64,000 nt of DNA from NCBI GenBank assembly GCA_018907035.1, contig JACCIC010000053.1:1833001-1897000 (forward strand), written 5' to 3'. Below are positions 25,104 to 37,440 of this stretch, in pieces. The position numbers and the translations under genes are program-made. Within the stretch, counting starts at the first letter, position 1, and every line of letters begins with the position of its first letter. The stretch comes from Sycobia sp. Sy_11 (lineage: Eukaryota > Arthropoda > Insecta > Hymenoptera > Epichrysomallidae). The notes beneath the pieces are model-generated. The model had not been told where the DNA came from and searched no databases. It was given only the letters and a program-made list of their open reading frames with translations.

Positions 25104-25900
25104 TAACTTTTATGTAGACCATATGTAACTTTTGAGATGAGATTTATATTGCGTGTTTTAAAGGTAAATAATTTTTTATTAAAAAGTGAAGACTGGCGCA
25201 AATAAGTTTGATGACTTTTATATGCATTTCGCCCGGTCATTCTTGGATTAAATGAAAAAGACGGACTGTCGCTGTCAGTGTAATAAATTCGCGTACAAAA
25301 GTATTGAGTCGTGCATATGCCCACGGTATTTTATGCGTAATCGAACTTTTACTTGAACAATACTGTTAACACGGCGTAAATTCTGTCATTTTACATTTTC
25401 TACTATAAATTATGATAAAAATCTTCTACGTACATCATAAGATATTTGGCTAAAATCATTCTCATTTTTACAACACGATGGTAATGATGGAACATTGTAA
25501 TAATAAAGAATATTAATTATGTCAATTATGTTTTTTCGTATTAAAGACATGTATAAATATACATTCTAAACTGAAAGGGTTCTTCTTCGTGCAAAAATAA
25601 ATATCAATAGATTGTAAGTACAGTCTTAACTAATTAAATTAAGACGACAATGAATTTTCTCAATGAAACAATTCAAAAAATAACCTCAATTTACTTAAAA
25701 ATGTTAAAAGTTTATATAAATTTTAGTTGATTTATACGTGATAGCAAATTTTGTTTTAAGAAGCATTACTTAAAATTATCATTACTGCAAAAAGGAGAAT
25801 ATAAGTAGTTGATTCCAGAATTTATTAAAAGCAATTTCCTTTCGTCGTAGACACGTCAGAAAAAATTAAGACTTTTAACATTTACCTCTATATACTATTC
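24889..25900. other. AT-rich non-coding stretch
   Basis: No gene is seen; it includes the TA tract at 25050-25100. Confidence 0.5.
25050..25100. repeat. (TA)n microsatellite
   Basis: About 25 TA units. Confidence 0.95.
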
Positions 25901-26660
25901 CGAAGGGCAATTGAAATACAGAGTCGCGAATGAATTTCATGACAGTGCAGATTGTTCCGCGAGTGACCGATCGCCGCGCGTAATTCCAAGTGTTCCTTCC
26001 GCGGTAATTATAGAACCAACGTTAAGGAAAGAAATCGCGAAACCCGTGGCTAGAAATAAAAATTTATAATAATCTGCCGCTATAATTTTGTTGAAAGGGA
26101 GATCTCGGCTCTCTATCGTTCAAAGGCTACGGCTCGCACGTGCGCTGAAAAATTCACCTCATTATTTACTCGGTAAAAGTCGCGTTATTCATCACTCAAC
26201 GTTGCACGACGGATTCCGGCCAATGGATTCTTGCGTGTTGCCAAATGTACGGGCGACAGAGGGCTTTTTCAGTAATTATGACGTCGGGGGCAGGTTCGCT
26301 CGGCTGCGCGTCGCGCAGAGCTGCTCCGGCCCCACCGACAGCTCGAAGTTTCGCGGCGACTTGGTGGGCTTGCGCGCAAAAACATTACGAATTGCAAAAT
26401 TCGCCGGCGGCAGACGATGCACGCGATAATAATTATCCCGCCATCGTCAGCGACTCACGAGCTATTCGTACCGATTGCGCAAGCGGGGAGTCGGGGCGGA
26501 TGGGCGCGATGGCGGCAGGGTGCGTGGATTTATAAAGGCCAGCGACTAATCTGTACGAATCAGTCGAGCGCGATCGGCCCTCCGGAGACGGCACTGTCAG
26601 GCGTCCTCAGTCGGTCTCGCCTTTTCATCAACATTCCGCAAATCCTGCGCGCAAATTAAA
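25900..26660. other. Balanced-GC unique sequence, no gene resolved
   Basis: Unique, microsatellite-free sequence richer in GC than its flanks. Several overlapping frames of 80-113 codons exist on the plus strand at 26088-26659, without motifs, good splice signals or a unique frame. It could be conserved regulatory DNA; undecided. Confidence 0.3.
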
Positions 26661-26891
26661 TTACTCGGGCACTGACGCAGTTAAATGGATATAAGCGCGA
26701 CTACTGGGAGAGTGAGAGCTGCTGTCTCTCTCTCCCTCCCTCTCTCTCTCTTCCTATATATATATATAGAGGAAGGACGATGAACATCAGCGAGGGAGCA
26801 TGGTCGCAAAAGGGTACGTTTAGAGGGCGAACTGCCGCTATCCATGGAATCGATATTATCCCCTTGCACTATTTCAATGTATATACATACA

Positions 26892-26894
<3 letters not shown>

Positions 26895-26935
<41 letters not shown>
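26895..26935. repeat. (AT)n microsatellite
   Basis: About 20 AT units. Confidence 0.95.
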
Positions 26936-26939
<4 letters not shown>

Positions 26940-27143
26940 TTTGCACATTGTACTGTACCGTTGACAACTTGTATTAGTCTAACTATATTTTTTGTGATTT
27001 AAGCGAGCAAAACGGCTTTCCTGAACACGCGTTTGTGCATCATCTTATTAATATAAATAATAATGCTCGAAATGCAAAGATTTGATCGAATTGTTGAAGC
27101 ATAACAATCTGACATTATCAGGTTTTACCAAGTGGCCTATTAG

Positions 27144-27149
<6 letters not shown>

Positions 27150-27193
<44 letters not shown>
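27150..27193. repeat. (TA)n microsatellite
   Basis: About 22 TA units. Confidence 0.95.
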
Positions 27194-27195
<2 letters not shown>

Positions 27196-27649
27196 CAAAA
27201 CCATAATATGCGTTGTTGGTTGCTAAACAAAAATTTTAAAAGAGGGTTAAAATAAATCATAATGTGATCCAAATTCTGTTTACCACTTTATCAAAATGTA
27301 TAATATATTATTTTGAAACTATATGTTTTTATAAGAAAAATATTTTCGATTTCAATTTGAATACATTTTTTTTAGAACATCTAAGATTAAAATGATAAGT
27401 TAAATTTAAAAACTTGCAATGCCTAAATAATAAAGCTTATAATAGTTTTGTTCTTCGAATTTTGTTTTTTACATTAATAAACTTACAAAGGAAACCTAAA
27501 AATAACGTATCAGAATTTCATACCAAAAGCACGAAATATTTCAAGCTAGAACTGAAAAATATGATACGGCCAATTGCCATAAGACAATTCCATATAAAGG
27601 CAAACGCAAAAAATTCGTAATACCGGATCGCGAAATAAATCGAAATGGC

Positions 27650-27830
27650 CTCTTAACATCGACAGAGTATAAAATCGCGCGGGACGAGCGCACTTGCGCA
27701 TCTGTACGCGTACAGGTATATATAACACAAATTGACGCTATTACCACCTTACTCGAGGGAGTTGGTGCGGGAATTCCGCTCGGGTCCGGTGTCGTTCGCA
27801 GACGATGCCGCGAGCGCACCGATAGTGCCG

Positions 27831-27877
<47 letters not shown>

Positions 27878-28290
27878 GTGTGTGTGTGTAGTGTGTAGAG
27901 AGAGAGGCGGGTAATAATGGGGGTTTTGGCTCGGGAATACGGGGCGGGAGGACGAGGTCAACCGAGCGGAATCCGCGAGCTGCCCGGGAATCGAATTCGC
28001 ATGCGCGACCCCGGCTGCCAGCACCATCTGCGCGCTCGCTCGTGGCGGCGGCAGCGGCAGAAGAAGCAGTAGAAGCGGTGACGGTACTATACAGTGATTC
28101 GTCCTACCTCGTGCTCTCCCTCCACCACCACCCCCTCCTTATCTATCTTTCTTTATCCTGCCTGCGCCCGTCCCTTTTCATATACATGAGACTTCATCTC
28201 GACTCGTGACGCGCTCTTCCTCTCTTTTCCTCTGATTTCTCTATACATATAAACGCGAGTCTCAATTCTGCACATTCGCCTCTCTTCTGG
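27650..28290. other. Small GC-rich island
   Basis: A CpG-rich block around a TA tract (27834-27873) and a GT tract. No coding call is made. Confidence 0.5.
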
Positions 28291-28503
28291 GATGTGTGAG
28301 CTACTATATATATATATATATACGATCTCATCTCAAACTTCTATCAGGCACTCTTACTGCGCAATCCATCCGAGATTCATGCCCTGTACGTGTCTCACTA
28401 TGCCATCCCGACTTGTATATATGTGTGTGTGTTTGTGTGTGTTTGTGTGTTTGCTAATGTTTCCTAACATTAAAAAACATATTTTCGAATAGGTGTGGCA
28501 GAT

Positions 28504-28508
<5 letters not shown>

Positions 28509-28550
<42 letters not shown>
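28509..28550. repeat. (TA)n microsatellite
   Basis: About 21 TA units. Confidence 0.95.
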
Positions 28551-28554
<4 letters not shown>

Positions 28555-28730
28555 TTTGTTATAATTTACAGTTACATAACAAAAAAGGTCGAAACATTAT
28601 ATATTTACACAAAGCTATGAGTTGCATTGCATAATACAGAAAATTTCGGCTTCGATTATAATGATATTGTTCAATGAAAATATTATATGTTATTATATTA
28701 TATATGTTATGCTCCGAGCACAATGTTGTG

Positions 28731-29065
28731 TTCGCATTCCTAAGTTCACTGCAAGCATTTTCAAAATGTAAACCAACCTTACAGATCGCTCTTTTCTCCC
28801 GGCTCACCTCTGAATCTTTTAGTACTTTCAAAGGTTCATATTTGATTCTGTTCGAATGCAAACACTCTCATTAGATTGTTTTCGAGCGGTACATTTGCTT
28901 GCAATTTCTTACTTTCTTCATAGACTGGATGGTCTATTACATAGTTTTAATATAAGTAAATACATGTTACATTATTAAAAAAAAAAATTTCTTTCAATGA
29001 AGACTACCACAATTTTGATCTTCATATCCAGGAACTCAATAATGAAGTTGTCATTTTCATTAATC
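28731..29065. repeat. Diverged duplicated block, copy A
   Basis: Collinear with 30352-30752. Shared landmarks, in order, are TGTAAAC-x-AAC, CTCCCGGCT-x-AC, TTGAATGC/TCGAATGC, GTTACAT-x-ATTAA and ACTACCACA, and in both copies the last is followed by TTGA and TTTTTAATAA/TTTCATTAAT. Identity is moderate, so this is an old duplication. On the minus strand both copies share a short frame with the words V-S-R-E and L-H-F, but copy B has a stop inside. It may be a decayed duplicated gene piece or a duplicated regulatory block. Confidence 0.55.
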
Positions 29066-29210
29066 GCGATATGTCAGTTTTTGGAATACGATGAAACGCA
29101 TTACAGCTGAACATTAACAGCTGTTGACTGGACTGCACCGAGCATTCATAGAGCAAAATTAGTGTCGAAACTGACTAAATTTGAGTCGAAGTTTGCATCA
29201 CCTTTTTCAG

Positions 29211-29257
29211 TTCCAGTCAACGGTAATCACACGCTGCTACAATCATCCAAAGATGGG
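29211..29257 (+). other. Candidate small exon (47 nt)
   Basis: A pyrimidine-rich acceptor (CACCTTTTTCAG, ending at 29210) is followed 47 bases later by GGG/GTAAGTGAG, a strong donor. With two leading bases the frame reads PVNGNHTLLQSSKDG and ends on a full codon. A second frame (no leading base) is also open. The local composition is more balanced than the flanks. No family is recognised, and chance pairing of splice-like signals is possible. Confidence 0.2.
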
Positions 29258-29259
29258 GT

Positions 29260-31120
29260 AAGTGAGCATACCATAACTTCCCAGCCAGCGAGCAACGGCG
29301 GTAACATTTTCAAATTTTCCATCCGAATCTATCTTCAAATCGTGCTACTTTATATATTCTGAGAGTATATATATCGCAGCATATGTATAACTCGCATGTA
29401 AATGTCAAAACATAGGTAGTTGTGAACACGAAAAGACAGAAAAAGGCGATGATCAAGCTCGAAGCGTGCATGTCTGAAGAGAGCAACGTGTGAGGATGCA
29501 CGTTGCCCTCTTACACGTTTATAAAAAAATTACTTTTATTCTTGTAAGCAGTTTGTTACATTTGTTTACTCGATCATCTCAAAATATATAATAATTTTGT
29601 TCGAATTCCTATTTATTTTTCAACCGGTGATGTTGTGATAAACTTCTGTTGTTTTCTTGTCACGTGACCTAGCAAATTAATTTCCAGGTAACATTAATCG
29701 GGCGAAACAACATATCTGTCCCAGATAAGTCGCGTAGGCATGTCATTGCCTGGCTCAGGTGTAAGCTTTAGGTATATCTAAATTATCAATTAATAATCGG
29801 ACGAGGTAATTCTAATTAGAATTCGTGAAATAGTGTTTAACACATAGGAGTCCATCTATACGCTATCAACATTTCAAGATGGTTTTCTTACGTTAACTCT
29901 AACTGTTCAACTCGCGTAAAAAAAAAAACAGTTTTCACGTGGCTATTGACCGCTCGGCTATCATAATTTTATGGTGGCTATCATCTCGAATCTGATTCCT
30001 CGCAAGTCACCGCGTATCGAACGGGTATCAAATTCTCATGCGCGGAAGCACGTAGCTACTTTTGAGAAGTTGCCTCCTTGCAAGAAACATACACAATTGG
30101 ACTCTGTTCCATGAGGATGGACTTCTACTAACTTCGGTCAAACTTTGCTAGCTTCCACGTCTCATCTATCCTATCGTCTTATATATATATCCTAACTTAT
30201 AAGCCGACATCGACGAATGTTCAAGAAAAAATCGGGCATTTCTCATATATTTCTAACATCGTTTGAGTATTAGATTAGATACGTCGTTGGCAGCCAAATG
30301 CAAAGGGAGCATCTTGACCAGACGTTGCTCAAATTATCGTGTATCAGTTATTCGCAACGTTCCCGAGGTCATGGGAATAGTTCCAAAGTGTAAACAAACG
30401 ACACAGTTCAACGTTCCCTCCCGGCTTACTTGCCAGTCTTCTCGCATTTTTTAAAATTCACATTCCACTCCGCTTGAATGCGAGCTCTCTCGCCTCAAGC
30501 TTATTTCTATTGATACAGTTTGCTATACGCCACGACATTGTTTGCTCAGCATTGCGCGAGAATTGTTTAATTCCACTCCGTGGACTCGGCTCAATTTTGT
30601 CAAACACAAATTATCATTGTTATCTATTTCCCATGTAATTATCTTTGTTACATAATTAAGAAACTTCATTTCAGCCAATACTACCACACTCTTGACCTTT
30701 ATATTCGACTAACTCGAAAACAAAGTTCGCCGTAAGGTTTTTAATAAGCGTGTTTCAATTGATGATACTTTAGAAAGAATTTACATCTAACGTATCATTT
30801 AATATTTTACTTTTTTACGAATAATCAATTATTAAGATCATACTACAGCCGAATCAGTTGCTGATGTCAAAATAAAGATTGTAGCGTATCTATAAATTAT
30901 TTTAATATTTATACAACGCGACAAAAAACAATCAACTCTCGTAGAATTTTATAGATATATAAAAAATTAAAATTTCAATGATTATATAAAGAAAACCGTC
31001 CTAGTTGGCAATGCATCGTTGTATCCATAAAATTCCTGACATTATTCTATACTATCATTTTGCCTACAGGCAATATCGTATTACACAAGCCAAAGACAAA
31101 GTCCAATCATTCAACTAGAA
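29260..31120. other. AT-rich stretch without a supported gene
   Basis: Apart from the second duplicated block (30352-30752), nothing is recognised. Short frames such as 30263-30454 (plus) lack motifs. Confidence 0.45.
30352..30752. repeat. Diverged duplicated block, copy B
   Basis: Partner of copy A (28731-29065), in the same orientation and about 1.6 kb downstream. It is longer by small insertions. On the minus strand one frame is open across the segment that encodes E-Y-K-G-Q-E-C-G-S, matching Y-E-D-Q-N-C-G-S of copy A, then stops. Confidence 0.55.
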
Positions 31121-31123
31121 TTT

Positions 31124-31125
<2 letters not shown>

Positions 31126-31170
<45 letters not shown>
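31126..31170. repeat. (AT)n microsatellite
   Basis: About 22 AT units, bordering a small CpG-rich block (31171-31340). Confidence 0.95.
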
Positions 31171-31172
<2 letters not shown>

Positions 31173-32714
31173 CTCGTGATATCCCGGATCCGTATGTAAT
31201 TGAAAAATTCGCGAAATCAACGGGCTCGGCAAATACGCGCCCGATGTCCCTGATCGTCCCTGACGCCGACCGTCGCGCGCCGCGGCTCTCCTTTCCCGCG
31301 CTTACGCCTTTCACGAGCACGACGGGTAAATAATGGCGGGCGAGCATTATCTATTGTGCGACCGTTCCATTTAATATTGCATTCTGTAAACAGCGCGTAA
31401 CAAAGGTAAAATGCAAATTAATGCTGTCGATTTATTACGCGCTTTTGGACAGTCTATCTGAAGCGTTACCACCCTTCCCCTCTCTCACTCTCTTTTACTC
31501 TCTCTTTTTCTATCGGTCGCTCTCTCGCTCCCTTTCCCTCTCTCTCTCTCTCTCTCTGTACCGCTCTTTCTGTTCTCGTGCAGGTAAAAAAGGTGTCACC
31601 ACCAAAAATACTGCTATTCGTATCATTAAATATATATTTGGTGATTATATTTGGATTTATATCAATGCCGTTAAAATATGGAAACTTTATATTTCCTCCA
31701 TGATTCAATAAGAAACATTTCAAATAGAACGAAATCAATTACGAGAAACTTGGGATTTGACCTTCGTGTAACACAAATATTTTATTTTCGAGACAATTCT
31801 TTTAGTGTTATAATGTATTCAGACTTTTATGATTTTAAATAAAACAGAATTTATAAAAAATTAGATTTTATTTTTCGTATCTTCCGTCTCTTATATCAAG
31901 CCAGCATAGATGAAAGATAACCTTTCAGTTAGAATTTCAATCCTACATTATTCCGAAAGAATACCATGAAAAGCGAACATGCACTATTTCCTACATGAAT
32001 CACAAAGCATTACTCATAATCCTATCGTGATTAATGTTTAAGTAATCGCAAGAACTATCAGGATACGATTGCGAAATCTATTGTTTTCATATCAGGGTCA
32101 GATCGGCATAACTGAAATAAATGAGTTCACAGAAAGAGGCGGAAAATGATCTCATAAATCAGAAATAATTATGATGGATATTATTTTATGATGCAAATTC
32201 TATTATGTAATTTTATCTACGTCCATTGAAAGACTTCGAAGCCATACGAAAAGACGAATCTGAATTTGTTCGGATTTATTAATATTGAATTATGTGCCTG
32301 AAACCTTTTCCATCGTAACTCAAGTCTACGTTTAGTATTACTATAAGTGTCATATTAATTTCTAATGCACAATAATTTCTTCGATTGTAAATTGTTAATA
32401 CATTGTTAAAGATTTCAATAATATAATCCGATATTTCATTATACTTTACCATTTAGAAATTTAGGGTTTTTTGAGTAATTTTAAATTATTCGTAAATATA
32501 AAATTAAAAAATCTACTAAATTTGACTGATATCAAGCAAATAAATAACGATTTTTATCGGTTAAACTTTATTTCCCTATATTGATATAATTATAATAGCA
32601 GCCAGAGAACCCTTATTCACAATTATGACTGTGAAATTTGAAATATAAAAATCAAAAGTAATTTTGTTAGTGCACTCGTTCGGGTACTTAATATTCTATT
32701 GAATTCTATTGATA

Positions 32715-32716
<2 letters not shown>

Positions 32717-32775
<59 letters not shown>

Positions 32776-32781
32776 ACACAC
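32717..32781. repeat. (CA)n microsatellite
   Basis: About 32 CA units with one TA interruption near the end; the longest CA tract in the window. Confidence 0.95.
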
Positions 32782-33872
32782 GCCTTCTATTTATACAAAT
32801 ATGCCATACGTAACAGTCATTTAAATTATACAGAATGATAAATATTATCTGTTCTACTCCCCCTTTCATATTTACTCTTCATTTTTTGTTCTAGAATTTC
32901 CAAATTTCCAATTTCTCTTTTTCAAATATCTATCTATTTGTCAAATATAACATTTATTCGAGTCCTTGCAATCGATTTTATATACTATAGGAAACAATCT
33001 CTATTATAATTACTTTGAATTCTTTCTGATAAACCTTGAGCATATGGAAAAATAAGGACTGTAGATCTTTTAATGTCATCTCTCATTAGTATTTTCCACT
33101 ATTATTGTAAATTTCATTCGCTGGCACACCAATCATTTTATCGATAGTTTCAATTGAATAATTATGATTTCAACTATTAGTGGAATAATTTAAAAGTTAG
33201 CTGTTATTACATCGTACATATAAGATTAGGAAATCGGTAATCTAACTGAAGAGCTCAGCAGACATCTTAAAGTGAAACTTAAAAAGAAGTTATTTTTCTC
33301 AGTTTAAAAAAATTTTTTTACTTTTTCGTTTTATTTTTTCTAATTCTTACATTTTTTGTTCATCAATTTTGCTTTATTTTATAGTCATACATTTGGAAGA
33401 GAGAACTAGCGCCTTGTTATTCATACTGAAATTTAGTTTTCGGAGTTAGAATCATCGTATTTTGAAATGGCTTTCTATAAAATCTTTATGTGACAATTTC
33501 ATTACACGACCAATGATCACTTAATAGTGTAAATTAAAATTCAATAATCTATCAAATGATATAGGTATTTTTTACAAATTGTTTTTTTTACTAAATAACT
33601 ACTAATTTAATAAAGCTCTAATTACTTGAATGTTCACAAAATTCAATTGATTATTGGATTCTACTGCTTTTGTGAATTAAATTCTATGGTATAGATAAAA
33701 GTTAGAACATCCACAAAATATTGAGAAGCAACTGTTATTAGTTATATCTTTTCATCAAATTGTTATTAATATATCTTTTATAGATTATTATCTGAAAAAC
33801 CAAATTAAGAAAGCATTATTCTCTAATTTTCCCATTATTAAATTCATTACAACTGCTGATAGAATAGATATC

Positions 33873-33912
33873 AAATGATTGTCTTAGGGAATGACTTCTA
33901 AGACAATCATTT
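33873..33912. repeat. Perfect 15-bp hairpin
   Basis: AAATGATTGTCTTAG (33873-33887) is exactly reverse-complementary to 33898-33912, with a 10-base spacer. No element ends or poly-T terminator are seen around it. Confidence 0.85.
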
Positions 33913-34143
33913 ACAAAGGAAAAAATGTAAGAATGAAAAATATTCCACAATTAATGACAGAGAAAAGGGTATTCTTAATAAAAAAAGACAATTGTATAAT
34001 TATGAAAATAGTTGCAGTGCTGTTAAGAAGTTTTTAATACTTAAATAATAATAAGTTTTTCAACTATAGACCTTGTAAAATATTTGTTAGAGAGATGAGT
34101 GGAAAATGATAATATTTATACTTATATTTGATAAAAACAATAC

Positions 34144-34149
34144 TTTATT
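34144..34149 (-). terminator. Polyadenylation signal of first CAP gene
   Basis: AATAAA on the minus strand, about 55 bases past the stop codon at 34204-34206 and followed by a T-rich stretch. Position and motif fit a normal animal 3-prime end. Confidence 0.5.
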
Positions 34150-34203
34150 AATATTATTAAAATTAATGTAAGTAGATTTAAAAAATTCTAGATGTATTTT
34201 TAG

Positions 34204-35496
34204 TTATTTTTCGGTTTCAATCATATACCCATAGTTGCACACAAAATATAATTTTTTGTATTTATGATCAATCGTTCTAACTAAACCGCAGCCGATTCTA
34301 TTAACTTTTCCCCATGGTATTTCGTCATCATCGGTCAATGATTCATCTCCGAAGCTGCAAGAATAAATATATATTACATTAATTTATTTATTTATTTCAT
34401 GAATGATATTTTTCTCATTTCAAAAATGTACCTGATGTGATGCATGGATCCTAAACTCTCTAAGTCATACCACCATGTAATAGATGTACAAATCAGGGGC
34501 TCTGATTCATGCAATAATTTCTTTTTCATGCTCACCCTTTGTGTAACATTAAACCGATCTAAAAAAATTTTTTGTAATTCTGCATTATATTCTTATAATA
34601 CATAATCGTATTCATAATTTAGATTAATTTAAACAAATAAATTCAATGTTACTTAATACGATCCATAAGAATGAAAAAGCAATGATTTCCGTCGTTTATT
34701 AAATCTATGAACTAGCAGAGTAAGCTTTAGTTTTCAAATATATATGTATATATGTTTTCTTACCAACATTTCTACATGTATCAGTCACTGTTTTGCATTG
34801 TCGAGCCCATCTTTGAGCAATATTAGCAAGCTCTTCGTCCCATTCCAGCGAGTCGAACTAGGAATATTTGCAGTTGTTAAATTTTAACAATTCTTTTATG
34901 ATTAGCAGGTGGTTCAAACGAATGCGTTTAATAGTTTAAATAATATTTGAATATAATTCAAAGATATTGCACGCGATATAAAGAAAATGTCAGAGTTCGG
35001 TCGATTTTTGAAAAGTCATTACGAATAATTTACAATTAATCGCATTGCAGATAAGTGCAGTGAAACCACTTACGGCATAGTCGGGCCATCTGTACACATT
35101 GTGAAAATCGAGGATCGCTTTTATGTCGTCTTCGTTAATTACTGTAGCGACTGGAAAACGGCAACTGTTTGCCACTATATTTGTCTATAACACACAGAAT
35201 TTTTTTTTCTGAACAATAGTGAATACCTTATATTTTTGTCGAGGATAAGTATAATACTCAAAGTCTACACCATTATTCGTGATAAGGAAGACTTGGTTAC
35301 TATCATTATGTTTTTTCTTTATGTTAAAAGTAAATATATCTAACACGTGAATATTTAAATATATAAAACTTACCTGGAATTTACAAAGCGTATGAGAACC
35401 ATTGGGACAAGATTCTAATTCACAATATTTTTCGTTTTCTGAAAAAACAGACGAAATAACGAGCAGGATAAGGGCCAAAATCGTATTCGCGTTCAT
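34204..35496 (-). CDS. Antigen 5-like CAP protein (venom allergen 5 family), 5 exons
   Basis: Exons (minus strand): 35374-35496, 35074-35184, 34764-34857, 34432-34558, 34204-34354; all introns are GT-AG, phases 0, 0, 1, 2; product 201 residues. The ATG at 35496 opens a hydrophobic signal peptide (residues 1-19, ending VFS). Cysteines 25, 30, 38, 49, 99, 106, 174 and 191 follow the eight-cysteine antigen 5 pattern; Cys133 is extra. CAP features are LDFHNVYR (His69), [18 protein letters not shown] (82-99), IGCG (about 172-175) and YFVCNYGY near the C-terminus. The region before IGCG lacks the usual G-H-Y-T-Q-x-V-W signature and its second histidine (it reads DEIPWGKV). The loop after His69 is short, making the protein somewhat shorter than family members (about 205-230). 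Likely secreted; in this family the products are venom, saliva or body-fluid proteins without a settled enzymatic role. The tandem paralogue lies at 38197-39581. Confidence 0.9.
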
Positions 35497-35609
35497 TCTG
35501 TAAAAATTGTTGATATGTCTTGGTATTAAATATGCAAGGTTCAATTTTTTAATAATATTTTAATCCGTATGTACTCGCATTCACAAATAATTAGCACCGC
35601 CTAAAGTAC

Positions 35610-35617
35610 TTTTTATA
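35610..35617 (-). promoter_or_regulatory. Possible TATA box of first CAP gene
   Basis: TATAAAAA on the minus strand, 114-121 bases upstream of the ATG. It would place the start of transcription near 35580 with a 5-prime leader of about 85 bases. An acceptor-like TTTTTACAG lies one base before the ATG, so a spliced leader is also possible. Confidence 0.3.
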
Positions 35618-35619
35618 TC

Positions 35620-37440
35620 GGAACCTTTTTTACCTTTGCATTGAAATATTCGGCTTATATTCTCGTCAATATTCAAAAGTACTTCTGCATGTATTATAGT
35701 ACTAATAGTAAGAACAGTTAAAAGATACTTGAAAATGTGTTGTAACAATGAGAGATATATGTTTTATAAGCTGTTTAAGCATTAGCAAGTCTGTTTTGTA
35801 CGATTAAAGCAGCAAATCTTATCAATGAACGCGACAATCATTAATATTCATTATAAAATTTAATTCGATTATATATCTTATTACAATACACGACTGCATT
35901 TGTTAGAAACGTGATTAATGTCATAAGAAATATAATATAATAGCTTCTTTAAATAATCAGCTGATTAATATTGATATTAAATTAAGCAAAAGATCACGAT
36001 AAACTTGATGAAACAAAAGGCGTATGTAATTTTTTTAAGATAGATCAATTTATCATCAATAGAACGATGCCACCAAAACTTTGAATTATTTCTTAAGAGT
36101 CATTTTCGTAGTAAAGAATTTTGACATTAAAGTATCCAACTAAAATATCGTTCAGACAATAACAAAGGAAAAATAAGAAGGAGTACCAAAAATTAATAGA
36201 TATTTACTTAGCAGAATTTTATTAAATATTTCAAGGTAGTGAACATATTAAATGTACATAGTGCAATAATAAATCTGCTACGGTAAACAACCATTACCAA
36301 TGATAAAAATGATATTTTTGAAAAAATATTTTGACATCTTACATGTATTTACATAGTAAAAGACTGAATATATTAAAACATATATACAAAAAAAATTACT
36401 ATTACCGTTTTAATATATTTTTTTATTATTGTATATTTCAATTAATTTGTGATTTCATGGAAAACATTTGTTAAAAAGAAATTTATATAATTCAAAAGTT
36501 CATAGGCTCGAGTAAGAAAAGGCGAGAAAAAGATAAGAAGTTTTATTAAAGGATATATGTGAAATAATATTATAATCATCAGTTCAATGGGGGGTTACAC
36601 GTATATTCTATGCATATTTATATATTCTATGCATATTTCAGCAATGTATATTACCGCCATAAAGTATGAGCGACATAAAATGATGGTAAGCTGATTATTT
36701 TTCTCGCGAAACAGGTCACACTCAAGTGAAACAAGGGAATGAAATCTGACGAGGTTTAAATGAATTATTAATAATAATCCCTGGTATTGAAAGGACGCTA
36801 TTACTTAGGTTTTTCCTCGGAATATTCTGATAAGGTTTTGTAAGACGCTGCTATGACCCTTGCTTCTCATCTACCCAACAGTGATCCGCGAACAGTAAAA
36901 TTTTGACGATTTCAGAAGCAAAGAATTTTTTTTGTACGTTCCGTCTCGAGCTCGTTGTTAGAATTCCTGCGATATTCTTACCGACTTGTTTATCAGTATT
37001 CACGTTCTAGGACATCCAGCCGCTGTGATAATGTGACTTACCATCGGAGAAGTTGTACCAAGTATTTCTGAGACGTCGGAATTTGCGACTCCTAGCCGAG
37101 ACCGTTTCCCAGAACACCGTGCGATTGTGGGAGATCGTTTCTCGCTCTCGCGGGATGTTCTCGAATGCCGTCTGGTTCCAGTTAAGGTAAATGCGGAAGA
37201 GAGACTACCGACCCCTCAGAGACCTCATCGGATTTTCGTCTCTTCCTCCAAATCGTTCTATCGGCGAAGATTAAGGCGACGAAACAAATGACCGGCATAT
37301 ACTGTTCTTATGGCTGGACTTTATTTGCAAGTGTCCACGATGGAGTGGATCCGCCCACCAACGCCGAGTGTCGCGAGCCGGTCGAGTTATTGATTTCTAA
37401 ATATCCAAGTAGGATTACAGACGAATGAAAGATCTTAATT
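35620..37440. other. Intergenic stretch upstream of first CAP gene
   Basis: AT-rich up to about 36800, then balanced unique sequence at 36800-37440. In the latter, 37042-37091 (minus) lies between a CTCGGCTAG acceptor-like site and a GATG/GTAAGT donor, open in all three frames. It might be a leader exon, but the acceptor is weak. Confidence 0.3.

Larger units (their letters stand above)
26660..27650. other. AT-rich stretch with TA microsatellites
   Basis: Contains (AT)n at 26895-26935 and (TA)n at 27150-27193. No gene supported. Confidence 0.5.
31370..34140. other. AT-rich non-coding stretch
   Basis: Contains CT-rich sequence at about 31480-31558, a long CA tract at 32717-32781 and a perfect hairpin at 33873-33912. 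No gene supported. Confidence 0.5.

Noticed and set aside
26088..26659. Three overlapping plus-strand frames
   Set aside because: No unique frame, no splice signals and no family resemblance.
37042..37091. 50-nt minus-strand stretch before a GTAAGT donor
   Set aside because: Weak acceptor and all three frames open, so it carries no coding signal; mentioned only as a possible leader exon.
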